From Sulfurovum sp. enrichment culture clone C5 (GTDB lineage: Bacteria; Campylobacterota; Campylobacteria; Campylobacterales; Sulfurovaceae): 39,975 bases of DNA. This document shows, in pieces, positions 14,881 to 23,923 of this stretch (within the stretch, counting starts at the first letter, position 1; every line of letters begins with the position of its first letter). The translations under genes were made by a program, and so were the position numbers. Below the pieces are notes generated by a model, which was given only the letters and a program-made list of their open reading frames with translations, did not search any database and was not told the DNA's origin. Location: the NCBI GenBank assembly GCA_001493195.1, contig FAXN01000069.1:1-39975 (forward strand), given 5' to 3'.

Positions 14881-14923
14881 AACTTATTCGCACCAAAGGT
14901 GCTCAACGAAAAATGGAGAAAAA

Positions 14924-15196
14924 ATGAAAGTAAAATGTCAGCGTACAAATCTAGAAATAGAATTAAATGATGGATTTTTTGTGAGTTCAGGACATGGTGG
15001 AGAGTGGGAATTTATATCGGTGGATGCCTCATCAATTAATGATTACAGTATCGCAGTAGAAGATTTAATTAATACCCCAGAGGGATTAGTAGATTGGCTA
15101 GCTCATCTTTCAGAAAAAAGCTGGTTTTCAGCAAATAAATTTTTTGAGTTTATGTATAAATTTAGAGCAGAAAACAAGTTATATAATATGTCATAA
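14924..15196 (+). CDS. Hypothetical 90-aa protein
   Basis: This small soluble protein has a beta-rich N-terminus (MKVKCQRTNLEIELNDG, then GEWEFISVDAS) and a helical C-terminus with WLAHLSEKSWFSANKFFEF. GGAG sits 7 nt before the ATG. It is a lone rightward gene reading away from the candidate oriT, so it could be among the first genes to enter a recipient. I recognise no family; an anti-restriction or establishment role is only a guess. Confidence 0.6.
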   Translation: MKVKCQRTNLEIELNDGFFVSSGHGGEWEFISVDASSINDYSIAVEDLINTPEGLVDWLAHLSEKSWFSANKFFEFMYKFRAENKLYNMS

Positions 15197-15323
15197 AAGA
15201 AAAAATAATATCCTAATGAGGCTCTTGGAGTGAGTTGAAAATTGTAATTGTGCCTGCAAGCACTCTTGCACAGAAAGTATCTACTCGTAATAAGATTATA
15301 TGCCTACTAACCTTAAAGTTATA

Positions 15324-16667
15324 TCAACTTATATATACTCTCTCGTAAGCCTTTATTCTATCCAAAAACCTTTCCCACCACTCAAGCAATTCTCTAGCTT
15401 GTTGGGTATAATTGGCTTTATGTGTATAGGCCCTTACAACTGCACTTTTTTCATGATGGTCTATAATGCTCTCTTTGACTTCAAAAGAGGCTTTGTGTTC
15501 ATGTGCATATGTCTCTACGAGGCTTCTAAAAGTACCCCTGAAGCTATGAATAGTTTGTTTTGTTCCAGCAATTGCATTATCATAGCCCATAATTCGTAAG
15601 GCTTTATTGCAGCTTTCTCTACTCATTGGCTTATGAAAATTTGCCACTCCATGAAATACCCATTTGCTCCATCCTGTAATTGGCTGAATGTCTTTAAGTA
15701 TTGATATTGCTGTATCTGTTAATGGCAGTATAAAATCATTTAAATTTTCATCTTTTTTCTTCATTTCATTTCTTGGAATTGTTAATATCTTATTTTCAAA
15801 ATCTATCATTTCCCACCTAAGGGTTGTTAAATTTTGAGCTCTTAACATAGTGTAGGGTAATAGTCTAAGTGCATTTCTTACGATAGAGCTATTTTTATAA
15901 TTATCGATATCTCTAAGAAGTTGCCCTAGTATTTTTTCATCAGTAATTTTTGCTAGATTTTTCTTTTCAACACTTGGCAAGGTTTCTCTGGAAATATTGG
16001 CTATGATATTATTATCACAATATCCATGAGATATGGCAAATACCCATAACCTATTACAATCAGCCAAAAGTCTTCTAGCCGTTTCTTTAGCTGTGATAGA
16101 TTTTTCTTTAAGTGCCTTAAGTATCTCTGAATGATGTATTTCTTTTATTGGTTTGGATGATAGTATATTTCTTTCTTCATCGTAGGTACAAAAATAACCA
16201 AATAGATCTCTTTCAAAAGTTCTTTTTTTGTCTTTGATAGTTTCTGTTGCATTCTTTTTTGATATTACTTCATCTATCCACTGGTAAACTACTTTGTGAA
16301 ACTGTGATTTATCATCAAGCTCAATTTGGCTTTTAAGCTCTTGTTTTACTTCAAGAGGGTCAATGCCTATGGCTATCTCTTTTTTTAGCTCAAAAGCTCT
16401 ATTTCGTGCTATTTCTAGCGAAATTGTTGGATATGTACCAAATCCAGTTCTTCTTCTCAATGCTTTACCTTGTTTGTCTTTCAAAATTGGACTTGAATAT
16501 CTAAATACCCATTGCTTACCACCATCAACTCTAACTACAAGTTGCAAACCCTTTGTAAGTGTGTCTGATAAGATGTATTCTTTGTCTGCTGGTTTTAACG
16601 CTTTAATCTCTCTATCTGTAGCAAATGTGGTTTTATTTGGCTTCATAGTGGTACATATCCTTTGCAT
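15324..16667 (-). CDS. P4-type tyrosine integrase
   Basis: The 447-residue product catalyses site-specific recombination at the tRNA-Ser att site. It has an N-terminal DUF4102-like arm-binding domain (DREIKALKPADKEYILSD, then RRRTGFGTYPTISL), a SAM-like core-binding domain (about 120-225) and the catalytic domain with R276, H374-x-x-R377, H404/H405 and nucleophile Y414 (VVRAYTHKA). An alternative start at 16646 (MKPNKTTF) has AAGGA 12 nt upstream. Its 5' end is about 150 bp from the tRNA 3' end and carries an arm-type site in its promoter, which suggests autoregulation by the integrase. Confidence 0.95.
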   Translation of the reverse strand: MQRICTTMKPNKTTFATDREIKALKPADKEYILSDTLTKGLQLVVRVDGGKQWVFRYSSPILKDKQGKALRRRTGFGTYPTISLEIARNRAFELKKEIAIGIDPLEVKQELKSQIELDDKSQFHKVVYQWIDEVISKKNATETIKDKKRTFERDLFGYFCTYDEERNILSSKPIKEIHHSEILKALKEKSITAKETARRLLADCNRLWVFAISHGYCDNNIIANISRETLPSVEKKNLAKITDEKILGQLLRDIDNYKNSSIVRNALRLLPYTMLRAQNLTTLRWEMIDFENKILTIPRNEMKKKDENLNDFILPLTDTAISILKDIQPITGWSKWVFHGVANFHKPMSRESCNKALRIMGYDNAIAGTKQTIHSFRGTFRSLVETYAHEHKASFEVKESIIDHHEKSAVVRAYTHKANYTQQARELLEWWERFLDRIKAYERVYIS

Positions 16668-16687
16668 TTTTTTAGCATATTTGAAAT

Positions 16688-16709
16688 TGTACCATTTTAT
16701 GTACCACTT
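16688..16709 (+). promoter_or_regulatory. Right integrase arm-type site
   Basis: This partner of 3888..3909 differs in one base. It lies 101 bp inside the right att core and directly upstream of the integrase gene, so binding here could serve both recombination and repression of int. Confidence 0.6.
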
Positions 16710-16810
16710 AGTACTTAGATTAAGTGAAATTAGATGATATTGAATGAGACGGATAAATGCTTTAAAGTTCGATTTTTAGGGGCTTAAAGAGATGATTTGA
16801 GATGATGTGA

Positions 16811-16834
16811 GATTGTATAATGGCGGACAGAGGG
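16811..16834. repeat. Right att site at tRNA-Ser 3' end
   Basis: This copy lies across the tRNA 3' end and 10 bp of trailer and is intact. It matches 3801..3823 with one indel. The tRNA-side sequence up to 16834 bounds the region where strand exchange can have occurred. Confidence 0.85.
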
Positions 16835-16906
16835 GGATTCGAACCCCCGGTACTCGCGTACGGCCGCGTTCCAGGCGACTAGATTAAACCACTCTCCCAT
16901 CTGTCC
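16821..16906 (-). tRNA. tRNA-Ser(GGA)
   Basis: On the minus strand the gene runs from GGACAGATGGGAGAG to the encoded CCA. The anticodon stem GTCGC/GCGGC encloses CTGGAAC, giving anticodon GGA. A long variable arm (GTACGCGAGTAC) confirms a class II serine tRNA, and CGGGGGTTCGAATCCCCC is the T arm. The element restores the tRNA fully, so integration is harmless. A TACAAT -10 box on the minus strand lies at 16917..16922. Confidence 0.96.
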
Positions 16907-16949
16907 AAGAATTGGAATTGTATCTTAATCTATTTTAAGAAAAATTGAG

Positions 16950-16955
16950 TTATAC
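16950..16955 (+). promoter_or_regulatory. -10 box of SRP RNA gene
   Basis: TATACT lies 8 nt before the predicted RNA start and faces away from the tRNA promoter on the other strand. No clear -35 is seen. Confidence 0.5.
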
Positions 16956-16963
16956 TTTCATCC

Positions 16964-17069
16964 GCCTCTCTTTAGACCTATGCAACGGCTACTCAGGGAA
17001 CCGAGTCAGGATGGGAACATAGCAGCTCACCTTGTTTAGTTGTGTGCCGTAGGTATCTGGGGGGAGGTT
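16964..17069 (+). ncRNA. ffs: Signal recognition particle RNA (4.5S type)
   Basis: The RNA scaffold of SRP binds Ffh and targets membrane proteins. The apical loop region carries the family signature GTCAGG, GGGAAC and AGCAGC in order. The 5' part (GCCTCTC and ACCTATGCAACGG) pairs with the 3' part (CCGT-AGGT and GGGGGGAGG), making one long hairpin of about 105 nt. The final stem plus a run of T acts as its terminator. It lies just after tRNA-Ser and its end abuts the stop of the leftward ATPase gene. Confidence 0.93.
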
Positions 17070-17070
17070 T

Positions 17071-18138
17071 TTAAACCTCAAAATCCACCAAACTCCACTC
17101 ATAAAATGGCATCGCCTCAAATCTAATCCCATCAATCGTATATTCATAACTATTGGCAACTGTAATTATCTTTGCATCTTGGATTTCAGCAAGCTTGAGC
17201 TTGGATATATTCTTTTGACACTTTGCCCACACTGCCTCTTCACTATCAAATGGTGCTAAAATAGTCAAAACCCCATCAGTATAAAGATACCCTAGATTGT
17301 AAAAAGAGCAGATCTCTTCATCTTTTTTTAAAAGCTCTAGTACCACAGCCTGCTCAAAAAGCATTATAAATGTTAGATTTCGATTGAGATATTTTGTGAT
17401 AGCATTGTCATAAAATACTAGCTTTTTAGAAGCACTTGGCTGATAATCTTCGACTAGATGGATAATCCCTTCGGTTTGCAGTTTCTGCATAGTTTTATAA
17501 AGCCAATCTTTTGAGATTTTAAAATGCTCTTTGCATCTCGTGTAGATTTGATTTATACTTATTTGTTTAGTTGCAAATAGAGCAAGAAATCCTAGCAGTC
17601 TTATCTCTTCAAGGCTAAATTTGCTTTTTAGAAACTCTTTTGTTTCAAGAAGAGTAGCTTTATGCGATATGGCAAATCGTGGCAGTGAGCCGATTTTGAG
17701 ATAGTGAGAAAAACTAGCAGATGTATGTGCGGAATTCTCAAAAGCCAAAAACTCTTCAAAGTCCAAAGGTGTAAGTTTGATTTGTGTAAAGCTATCATCA
17801 TCTATGGATTCTCTAGATACTATTATCAACTGCTTTACTTTTGGCAAAGATATATCGTTATCATTATAATGATCAAGTACGAGAGTTTCTATCGCCTCTT
17901 TATCTATAAAGTTTTGCAAGCTCCCTAAGGGAGCAAAAAGTATATTGGGATCATCCAAATCTATATAAAGTATATTTTTCTTATCTAAGTTTGCTAGATA
18001 ATCAAGCACCAATGCACTTTTCCCAACACCTCTAGCACCAAAAAGGTTTATACGAGGATGATCATCAAGAGTACATTTTCTAGGCACAAAATTTTCATTT
18101 TGTGGTCTGTTTTGGTAAAAATATTCTAACATTTCCAT
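17071..18138 (-). CDS. AAA-type ATPase (DUF4143-like)
   Basis: The 355-residue product has a Walker A at about residue 34 (GARGVGKSAL), then ILYIDLDD and a Walker B-like region LIIVSRES. LTPLDFEEFLAF and the winged-helix-like middle (KDWLYKTMQKLQTEGII) match the AAA_14/DUF4143 ATPases, which have a C-terminal nuclease-like fold. The function of this group is unknown. AAGGA precedes the ATG by 7 nt. It reads away from the S10 promoter and converges with the SRP RNA. Confidence 0.8.
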   Translation of the reverse strand: MEMLEYFYQNRPQNENFVPRKCTLDDHPRINLFGARGVGKSALVLDYLANLDKKNILYIDLDDPNILFAPLGSLQNFIDKEAIETLVLDHYNDNDISLPKVKQLIIVSRESIDDDSFTQIKLTPLDFEEFLAFENSAHTSASFSHYLKIGSLPRFAISHKATLLETKEFLKSKFSLEEIRLLGFLALFATKQISINQIYTRCKEHFKISKDWLYKTMQKLQTEGIIHLVEDYQPSASKKLVFYDNAITKYLNRNLTFIMLFEQAVVLELLKKDEEICSFYNLGYLYTDGVLTILAPFDSEEAVWAKCQKNISKLKLAEIQDAKIITVANSYEYTIDGIRFEAMPFYEWSLVDFEV

Positions 18139-18200
18139 ATTTTTATCCTTTTGTTAAGGAAACTATTTTTTAAATTATACAAAATTTTGCTTTAAATACC

Positions 18201-18262
18201 TTGAGATTTTTAAATGCTTTTGGTATAATCTCGGTTCCAAAATTTATGTTGGCAATACCAAC
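18201..18262 (+). promoter_or_regulatory. Promoter and short leader of the S10 operon
   Basis: TTGAGA (18201..18206) and TATAAT (18224..18229) are 17 bp apart, an unusually complete sigma70 promoter for this phylum, with a TGG before the -10. Transcription would start near 18236, giving a leader of about 50 nt. Hairpin GTTGG-CAATA-CCAAC (18248..18262) lies in it. It is too small to be an E. coli-like L4 leader. Confidence 0.7.
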
Positions 18263-18284
18263 GAGTTCTTTAGAAAGGTAAAAT

Positions 18285-18596
18285 ATGGAAAGAATAAGAC
18301 TTAAGCTTAAAGCTTATGATCACCGTGTTTTGGATAGATCAGTTGCATCTATCATAGACGCTGTTAAACGCACAGGTGCGGAGATAAGAGGGCCAATCCC
18401 AATGCCTACAAATATCAAACGCTATACAGTTTTGAGATCACCACATGTTAATAAAGACAGTCGTGAACAATTCGAAATCAGAATTCACGCTAGAATGATT
18501 GATATCGTTTCTGCTACTGGAGATACTATAGATTCACTTATGAAACTTGACCTTGCTCCTGAAATAGAAGTAGAAATAAGATCAATGGACAAATAA
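18285..18596 (+). CDS. rpsJ: Ribosomal protein S10
   Basis: The 103-residue protein is full length, with [16 protein letters not shown] at the start and the head-interacting loop [20 protein letters not shown]. It assembles into the 30S head and also joins the NusB antitermination complex. It is first in the S10 operon and has AAAGG before the ATG. rplC follows after 11 nt. Confidence 0.97.
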   Translation: MERIRLKLKAYDHRVLDRSVASIIDAVKRTGAEIRGPIPMPTNIKRYTVLRSPHVNKDSREQFEIRIHARMIDIVSATGDTIDSLMKLDLAPEIEVEIRSMDK

Positions 18597-18607
18597 GGAG
18601 TAAAGAA

Positions 18608-19189
18608 ATGGAATTTATCGTAGAAAAAATCGGTATGAGCAGAACTATTGATATAAATAGTGCTCCTGTTACTTTACTTAAAGTGATTGAAACAAAAGTG
18701 TGCGAAGTAAGAGAAGACGGTAAAGCGTTAGTTACTTACAACAGCTCTAAAAAAATAAATAAAAGCATAGAAGGCCAACAAGCTAAGTACGGCGTTACAA
18801 AAGAGTTCAATAAGTTTATGACTATTGAAGTAGCAGCAGGTACTGAGGCTGGAGACTTAGATATGAGCGTTCTGTCATCTGCACAGATTGTAAAAACAAG
18901 CCTAAACTCAAAAGGTAGAGGTTTCCAAGGTGGTGTTAAACGTCACGGCTTTAGTGGAGCACCAGAGAGTCATGGTCATAGAATGGGTAGAAGAACAGGT
19001 TCTATCGGTAACTGCGAATGGCCAGGACGTGTTATGAAGGGCAAAAAAATGCCTGGTCATATGGGTAATGCAAAAGTAACTGTAAAAAATGACATTGTTT
19101 CATTTGATAGTGAAAACGGTATATTAGTTTTGAAAGGTTCAATCCCAGGTCACAATGGTGCAAGAGGATTGGTAAGGATTGTTAAATGA
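18608..19189 (+). CDS. rplC: Ribosomal protein L3
   Basis: L3 nucleates 50S assembly near the peptidyl transferase centre. The 193-residue form is somewhat shorter than in E. coli. The conserved loop runs through [23 protein letters not shown] and [15 protein letters not shown] precedes the ATG, and the stop overlaps rplD by 4 nt (ATGA). Confidence 0.97.
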   Translation: MEFIVEKIGMSRTIDINSAPVTLLKVIETKVCEVREDGKALVTYNSSKKINKSIEGQQAKYGVTKEFNKFMTIEVAAGTEAGDLDMSVLSSAQIVKTSLNSKGRGFQGGVKRHGFSGAPESHGHRMGRRTGSIGNCEWPGRVMKGKKMPGHMGNAKVTVKNDIVSFDSENGILVLKGSIPGHNGARGLVRIVK

Positions 19190-19779
19190 GTAAACCAGTA
19201 TTAATAAAAAGCGATGCGCTTCCAAAAGAATTTTTAGAAGTACATCCACATAACTTATATCTTTATTGTAAGTCTTATGCTGCATCTATGAGATCAAACA
19301 CAGCAAAAGCAAAAACAAGAGCAGAAGTGAGCGGTGGCGGTAAAAAACCATTTGCACAAAAAGGTGGCGGTAGAGCTAGACAAGGTTCGATCACAGCTCC
19401 ACACTATAGAGGTGGTGGTGTTGCATTTGGTCCAACTAACAATAGAAACTACAACCAAAAAGTTAACAAAAAACAGAAGAAATTGGCTCTTTATCATGCG
19501 ATTGCTGAAAAAACTGCGAATGATAGATTCTTTGTAACTGATTCAATAGTTGTTGAATCTGGTAAAACAAAAGATGCAATCAGTCTTATCAGTGCACTTG
19601 GTCAAAGAGATGTTCTATTTGTAAAAGAAATGATTGATGATAAAACATTCTTGGCATTTAGAAATGTTAACAATGCTTACCTAATAGAAGGCAATGAGTT
19701 AAATGCATATCTTGCAGCTGCTTATAGTTCTATTGTTATGGAAAAAGCAGTATTTGAAAAATTGACAAAAGAGAGTTAA
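19186..19779 (+). CDS. rplD: Ribosomal protein L4
   Basis: The 197-residue protein has the long exit-tunnel loop with [19 protein letters not shown] and [14 protein letters not shown]4 lines the exit tunnel and in E. coli represses its own operon; the leader here lacks the E. coli target. It is translationally coupled to rplC. Confidence 0.97.
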   Translation: MSKPVLIKSDALPKEFLEVHPHNLYLYCKSYAASMRSNTAKAKTRAEVSGGGKKPFAQKGGGRARQGSITAPHYRGGGVAFGPTNNRNYNQKVNKKQKKLALYHAIAEKTANDRFFVTDSIVVESGKTKDAISLISALGQRDVLFVKEMIDDKTFLAFRNVNNAYLIEGNELNAYLAAAYSSIVMEKAVFEKLTKES

Positions 19780-19780
19780 G

Positions 19781-20062
19781 ATGGCAGATATTACAGATAT
19801 AAAAACAATTATATACACCGAAAAGTCACTTGGTCTTCAAGAGGCTGGTATAATCGTAGTTCAAACTTCTCCAAAAATGACTAAAAACGGTCTTAAAGAA
19901 GTATTTAGAGAATTTTTTGGTATCAGTCCACTTAAAATCAATTCAATGAGAGTAAATGGTAAGATCAAAAGATTTAAGGGTATCCAAGGTAAAAGAAATG
20001 ACACTAAGAAATTCTATGTTAAATTGCCTGAAGATGCAAAAATAGAAAGCTTAGCGGTATAA
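19781..20062 (+). CDS. rplW: Ribosomal protein L23
   Basis: L23 surrounds the tunnel exit and docks SRP and trigger factor. The 93-residue product carries [12 protein letters not shown] and the tip loop [20 protein letters not shown]. It starts one base after the rplD stop. Confidence 0.96.
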   Translation: MADITDIKTIIYTEKSLGLQEAGIIVVQTSPKMTKNGLKEVFREFFGISPLKINSMRVNGKIKRFKGIQGKRNDTKKFYVKLPEDAKIESLAV

Positions 20063-20072
20063 GGAGTAGCAC

Positions 20073-20900
20073 ATGGCAATAAAAACATATAAACCATATA
20101 CACCTAGCCGAAGATATATGTCAAATCTTGACAATAGTGATATCACGGCGAAAGCAAGTGTTAGAAGTTTGCTCGTAAAACTTCCAGCATCTGCAGGTAG
20201 AAATAATAACGGTAGAATCACTTCAAGACATAAAGAAGCAGGCGCTAAAAAACTATATCGTATCATCGATTTCAAAAGAAATAAATTTGGAATAGAAGGA
20301 ACAGTTGCTACTGTTGAGTACGATCCAAATAGAAACTGCAGAATTTGTCTTGTTAAATACGTTGATGGAGATAGAAGATATATACTTCAACCAAAAGGAC
20401 TAAATGTAGGCGATAAAATAATGTCATCGAAAGAAGTTGTTGATATTAAAGCTGGTAACGCTATGAAACTAGCAAATATCCCTGTCGGTACATTAGTTCA
20501 CAACATAGAGCTTAGCCCAGGTCACGGCGGTCAAATGGCAAGAAGTGCTGGCGGATATGCTCAAATAATGGGTAGAGATGGTAAATATGTATCTCTAAGA
20601 CTTCCATCAGGCGAAATGAGATACGTGCTTGGCGAATGCTTAGCTACAGTTGGTGCTGTTGGAAATGAAGATTTTGCTAATATCGTAATCGGTAAAGCAG
20701 GTAGAAATAGACACCTTGGTATCAGACCTCAAACTAGAGGTAGTGCGATGAACCCAGTGGATCACCCACATGGTGGTGGTGAAGGTAAGACAGGTTCTTC
20801 TGGACATCCAGTTTCACCTTGGGGAACTCCAGCTAAAGGGTATAAAACTCGTAAGAAAAAAGCTAGCGATAAATTAATTATCTCTAGAAGAAAAAAGTAA
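20073..20900 (+). CDS. rplB: Ribosomal protein L2
   Basis: L2 is needed for subunit joining and peptidyl transfer. The 275-residue product is full length. It keeps the C-terminal catalytic-site loop with [14 protein letters not shown] and ends in a Lys/Arg-rich tail. AAGGAG is 6 nt upstream of the ATG. Confidence 0.97.
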   Translation: MAIKTYKPYTPSRRYMSNLDNSDITAKASVRSLLVKLPASAGRNNNGRITSRHKEAGAKKLYRIIDFKRNKFGIEGTVATVEYDPNRNCRICLVKYVDGDRRYILQPKGLNVGDKIMSSKEVVDIKAGNAMKLANIPVGTLVHNIELSPGHGGQMARSAGGYAQIMGRDGKYVSLRLPSGEMRYVLGECLATVGAVGNEDFANIVIGKAGRNRHLGIRPQTRGSAMNPVDHPHGGGEGKTGSSGHPVSPWGTPAKGYKTRKKKASDKLIISRRKK

Positions 20901-20911
20901 GGGGTTAAGAT

Positions 20912-21190
20912 ATGGCAAGATCAACTAAAAAAGGTCCATTTATCGATGAGCATCTTAAAAAGAAAGTTCTAAAAGCTAAAGAAGAAGGTTCAAATAAACC
21001 TATAAAAACTTGGTCAAGAAGATCTACGATTTTCCCAGAGTTTATTGGACTAACTATTAATGTTCACAATGGAAGACAATTTATTCCAGTATTTGTAACT
21101 GAAAATCATGTAGGTTATAAACTTGGCGAATTTGCACCAACAAGAACATTTAAAGGCCATAAAGGCACCGTTCAGAAGAAGGTAGGTTAA
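20912..21190 (+). CDS. rpsS: Ribosomal protein S19
   Basis: S19 contacts the 30S head and subunit bridge. The 92-residue product begins [15 protein letters not shown] and ends with [19 protein letters not shown] lies upstream and rplV follows after 2 nt. Confidence 0.97.
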   Translation: MARSTKKGPFIDEHLKKKVLKAKEEGSNKPIKTWSRRSTIFPEFIGLTINVHNGRQFIPVFVTENHVGYKLGEFAPTRTFKGHKGTVQKKVG

Positions 21191-21192
21191 TC

Positions 21193-21759
21193 ATGAGTAG
21201 AGCATTAGTAAAACACGTAAGAGTTTCGCCTACAAAAGCAAGACTTATTGCACAAGAAGTACAAGGCATGAATGCTGAGCTTGCAATCGCAAGTTTGGAA
21301 TTTATGGCAAACAAAGCAGCTGGTATCATATCTAAAGCTATCGCTTCTGCTGTAGCAAATGGTGATTTTGAACCACAAGAAGTAGAAATCACTAGCTGTA
21401 GAATAGATAGAGCGTCTTATATAAAAAGATGGACTCCAAGAGCTAGAGGAACTGCAACAAGAATCCTTAAACCAACTTCACACATACTTGTAGAAGTTGC
21501 TCCAACTGGAAGCAAAAAAGAAGTAGTTGCTCCTAAAAAAGTTGCTGCAAAAGCTCCTAAAGTAGAAGCAAAAGAAGCTCTAGCAAAAGAGACTTCAGCT
21601 AAAAAAGCTCCAGCTAAAAAAGTAGAAACTGCAACTGCAGAGAAACCTAAAAAAGCTCCAGCTAAAAAAGCAGAAAGCGCAACTGAAGAGAAGCCTAAAA
21701 AAGCTCCAGCTAAAAAAGCTACTCCGAAAGCTAAAAAATCAGACGAGAAGGATGCATAA
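21193..21759 (+). CDS. rplV: Ribosomal protein L22 with Lys/Ala-rich extension
   Basis: The first 110 residues are normal L22, which lines the exit tunnel: [17 protein letters not shown] and the beta-hairpin region ending in [14 protein letters not shown]. Residues about 112-188 are an added tail of KKAPAKKAE-like units with alternating KAP and EEK/AEK, doubling the usual size. The DNA of this tail contains near-identical repeats (AAAAAAGCTCCAGCTAAAAA). Its stop overlaps the rpsC ATG by one base. Confidence 0.95.
   Translation: MSRALVKHVRVSPTKARLIAQEVQGMNAELAIASLEFMANKAAGIISKAIASAVANGDFEPQEVEITSCRIDRASYIKRWTPRARGTATRILKPTSHILVEVAPTGSKKEVVAPKKVAAKAPKVEAKEALAKETSAKKAPAKKVETATAEKPKKAPAKKAESATEEKPKKAPAKKATPKAKKSDEKDA
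21595..21730 (+). repeat. Imperfect repeats coding for the L22 tail
   Basis: Three copies of a unit of about 54-57 bp contain AAAGCTCCAGCTAAAAAAG and encode KKAPAKK followed by an acidic spacer. The copies at about 21605, 21653 and 21698 differ mostly at silent sites, as expected of slippage-made coding repeats. Confidence 0.65.
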
Positions 21760-22472
21760 TGGGACAAAAAGTTAATCCTATTGGTCTTAGACTTGGAATA
21801 AATAGAAACTGGGAATCAAGATGGTTTCCAGCAAAAGAAAGATCTGCAGGCTTTATAGCTGAAGATTATAAAATCAGAAAATATCTTAAAAAAGAGCTTT
21901 TCTTCGCTGGTATCAGTAACATTATAATTGAGAGAACTGCTAAAAAAGTTAGAATCACTCTTGTTACTGCAAGACCTGGTATCATCATCGGTAAAAAAGG
22001 TGAAGATATAGAGAAACTAAAAAACAAAGTTACTGCAATGGTTGGTAAAGATGTTGCTCTTAATATAAAAGAAGAAAAAAGACCACAAGCTTCAGCTCAA
22101 CTTGCTGGCGAGAGTATCGCTACTCAGCTAGAAAGAAGGGTTGCATTTAGAAGAGCTATGAAAAAAGTTATTCAAGGTGCTTTGAAATCTGGCGCTAAAG
22201 GTATTAAAATTTCTGTTGCTGGAAGACTTGGCGGTGCTGAGATAGCTAGAACAGAATGGTATCTAGAAGGACGTGTTCCACTTCATACACTTAGAGCTAA
22301 AATCGATTATGGTTTTGCAGAAGCTCATACTACTTATGGAATCATAGGTATTAAAGTGTGGATATTCAAAGGCGAAGTACTTCAAAAAGGTATCCAAGCT
22401 GATGTAAAAGAAGAGAAAAGAGAAAGCAGAAGACCTGCTAGAAGAAGAGGTGATCAAAATGCTACTGCCTAA
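21759..22472 (+). CDS. rpsC: Ribosomal protein S3
   Basis: S3 lies at the mRNA entry site. The 237-residue protein has an N-terminal KH domain with the G-x-x-G loop in [13 protein letters not shown] and the C-terminal S3 domain through [10 protein letters not shown], followed by a basic tail. It overlaps rplP by 14 nt at its 3' end. Confidence 0.97.
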   Translation: MGQKVNPIGLRLGINRNWESRWFPAKERSAGFIAEDYKIRKYLKKELFFAGISNIIIERTAKKVRITLVTARPGIIIGKKGEDIEKLKNKVTAMVGKDVALNIKEEKRPQASAQLAGESIATQLERRVAFRRAMKKVIQGALKSGAKGIKISVAGRLGGAEIARTEWYLEGRVPLHTLRAKIDYGFAEAHTTYGIIGIKVWIFKGEVLQKGIQADVKEEKRESRRPARRRGDQNATA

Positions 22473-22884
22473 AAGAAGTAAATATAGAAAAGTAATGAAG
22501 GGCCGTAACCGTGGTATGGCTCAAAATGGAAATAGAATTGAGTTTGGCGAATTTGCAATTAAAGCTATTGAAGCTGGGAGAATTGATTCTAGACAAATAG
22601 AATCAGCTCGTATCTCTATGACAAGAAAAGTTGCAAGACAAGGTAAAAGCTGGATTAGAGTTTTCCCTGCAAAACCAATTACTAAAAAACCACTTGAAAC
22701 AAGAATGGGTAAAGGTAAAGGTGGCGTTGATAAATGGGTTATGAATATTGAGCCAGGTAGAATAATTTTTGAGATGGCAGGAGTAAGTGAAGAGTTGGCA
22801 AGAGAAGCTTTAGGTTTGGCTTGTTATAAACTTCCATTTAAAACTAAAATCATCTCTTTGAAGGATAGCAATGAAGTATATTGA
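22459..22884 (+). CDS. rplP: Ribosomal protein L16
   Basis: L16 organises the A-site tRNA region. I start at the ATG giving [16 protein letters not shown], the family's normal N-terminus, rather than the GTG at 22450. The 141-residue product has [18 protein letters not shown]. It overlaps rpmC by 14 nt. Confidence 0.96.
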   Translation: MLLPKRSKYRKVMKGRNRGMAQNGNRIEFGEFAIKAIEAGRIDSRQIESARISMTRKVARQGKSWIRVFPAKPITKKPLETRMGKGKGGVDKWVMNIEPGRIIFEMAGVSEELAREALGLACYKLPFKTKIISLKDSNEVY

Positions 22885-23062
22885 TTTAGAAGCTAAAAAC
22901 GAAGTAGAACTTTTAGAAATGCTAAAAGCTAAAAAAATAGAGTTATTCACACTTAATGCAAAGTTGAAAACTATGCAATTAACAAATACAAGTGAATTAA
23001 GAAATGCGAAAAAAGATATCGCAAGAATCCAAACAGCCATAAGTGCTGTGAGATCAAAATAA
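22871..23062 (+). CDS. rpmC: Ribosomal protein L29
   Basis: This 63-residue two-helix protein lies beside the tunnel exit. The start [18 protein letters not shown] has AAGGA upstream inside rplP. The typical [12 protein letters not shown] helix is present. Confidence 0.93.
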   Translation: MKYIDLEAKNEVELLEMLKAKKIELFTLNAKLKTMQLTNTSELRNAKKDIARIQTAISAVRSK

Positions 23063-23072
23063 AGGACTGGAT

Positions 23073-23321
23073 ATGCCAAAAAGAGAAATCACAGGAACAG
23101 TCATTAAAAGAGCTGGCGACAAATCAGCAACTGTCTTGGTAGAAAGAAAAGTATTACATCCTAGATATCATAAAACAGTTAAAAGATTTAAAAAATATAT
23201 CATACATGACGAAGCAAACACACTTAATGTTGGTGATGTTGTAAGTGCTGTAGAGTGCAGACCACTTTCTAAAAGCAAAAGCTTTAGACTACTTAATATT
23301 GTAAAAAGAGGAGAGCTATAA
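23073..23321 (+). CDS. rpsQ: Ribosomal protein S17
   Basis: S17 is a primary 16S rRNA binder with an OB fold. The 82-residue product contains [18 protein letters not shown] and [19 protein letters not shown]. Its stop overlaps the rplN ATG by one base. Confidence 0.96.
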   Translation: MPKREITGTVIKRAGDKSATVLVERKVLHPRYHKTVKRFKKYIIHDEANTLNVGDVVSAVECRPLSKSKSFRLLNIVKRGEL

Positions 23322-23689
23322 TGATCCAAAGTTTTACAAGATTAACAGTTGCTGATAATAGTGGCGCTAAAGAAATTATGTGTATAAAAGTATTGGGCGG
23401 AAGTAAAAGAAGATATGCAACAGTAGGTGATGTTATCATCGCTTCAGTTAAAAAAGCTTTACCAAATGGAAAAATCAAAAAAGGTAAAGTTGTAAAAGCT
23501 GTTGTTGTTAGAACAAAAAAAGAAGTTCAAAGAGAAAACGGGGCTTTAATCAGATTTGATGATAACGCAGCAGTTATCATAGATGACAAAAGAGAGCCGA
23601 TAGGCACTCGTATCTTTGGACCAGTAAGCCGTGAAACTAGATATGCTGGATTTATGAAAATCGTTTCACTAGCACCGGAGGTATGGTAA
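23321..23689 (+). CDS. rplN: Ribosomal protein L14
   Basis: L14 contacts 16S rRNA in bridge B8 and binds the silencing factor RsfS. The 122-residue product begins [18 protein letters not shown] and has the conserved RIFGPVSRE near its end. GGAG at its 3' end serves as the RBS for rplX. Confidence 0.97.
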   Translation: MIQSFTRLTVADNSGAKEIMCIKVLGGSKRRYATVGDVIIASVKKALPNGKIKKGKVVKAVVVRTKKEVQRENGALIRFDDNAAVIIDDKREPIGTRIFGPVSRETRYAGFMKIVSLAPEVW

Positions 23690-23919
23690 TGAAAAAGTTT
23701 AAAATCAAAAAAGGCGACAATGTTCAAGTTATCGCTGGTGATGATAAAGGCAAAACGGGTGTAGTTCTTCAAGTTCTTACAAAAAAAGATGCCGTTATCG
23801 TAGCAGGATGCAAAATAGCTAAAAAAGCTATCAAGCCAACTGAAGAGAACAAAAGCGGTGGATTTGCAAACAAAGAAATGCCGATTGATATCTCTAATGT
23901 AAAAAAAGTAGAGGAATAA
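23689..23919 (+). CDS. rplX: Ribosomal protein L24
   Basis: L24 starts 50S assembly with L3. I start at the ATG giving [12 protein letters not shown], with GGAGG 7 nt upstream; the ATG at 23683 lies in the spacer. The KOW motif is [17 protein letters not shown]. With 76 residues it is a short form. Confidence 0.94.
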   Translation: MKKFKIKKGDNVQVIAGDDKGKTGVVLQVLTKKDAVIVAGCKIAKKAIKPTEENKSGGFANKEMPIDISNVKKVEE

Positions 23920-23923
23920 TGCT

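Larger units (their letters stand above)
3801..16834. mobile_element. 13-kb integrative mobilizable element in tRNA-Ser
   Basis: The element is bounded by a direct repeat (3801..3823 and 16811..16834) made of the tRNA-Ser 3' end plus its trailer. The tyrosine integrase is the gene nearest the intact tRNA, as in P4-type islands. Inside are mobilization genes (relaxase, TraJ/MobC-like, TraL/ParA-like, TraK-like), trbJ and trbL, a replication-like gene, excisionase-like HTH genes, a repressor-like gene and HicAB. No VirB4, VirB11 or VirD4 homologue is present in the interval, so it cannot be self-transmissible on its own. Confidence 0.85.
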
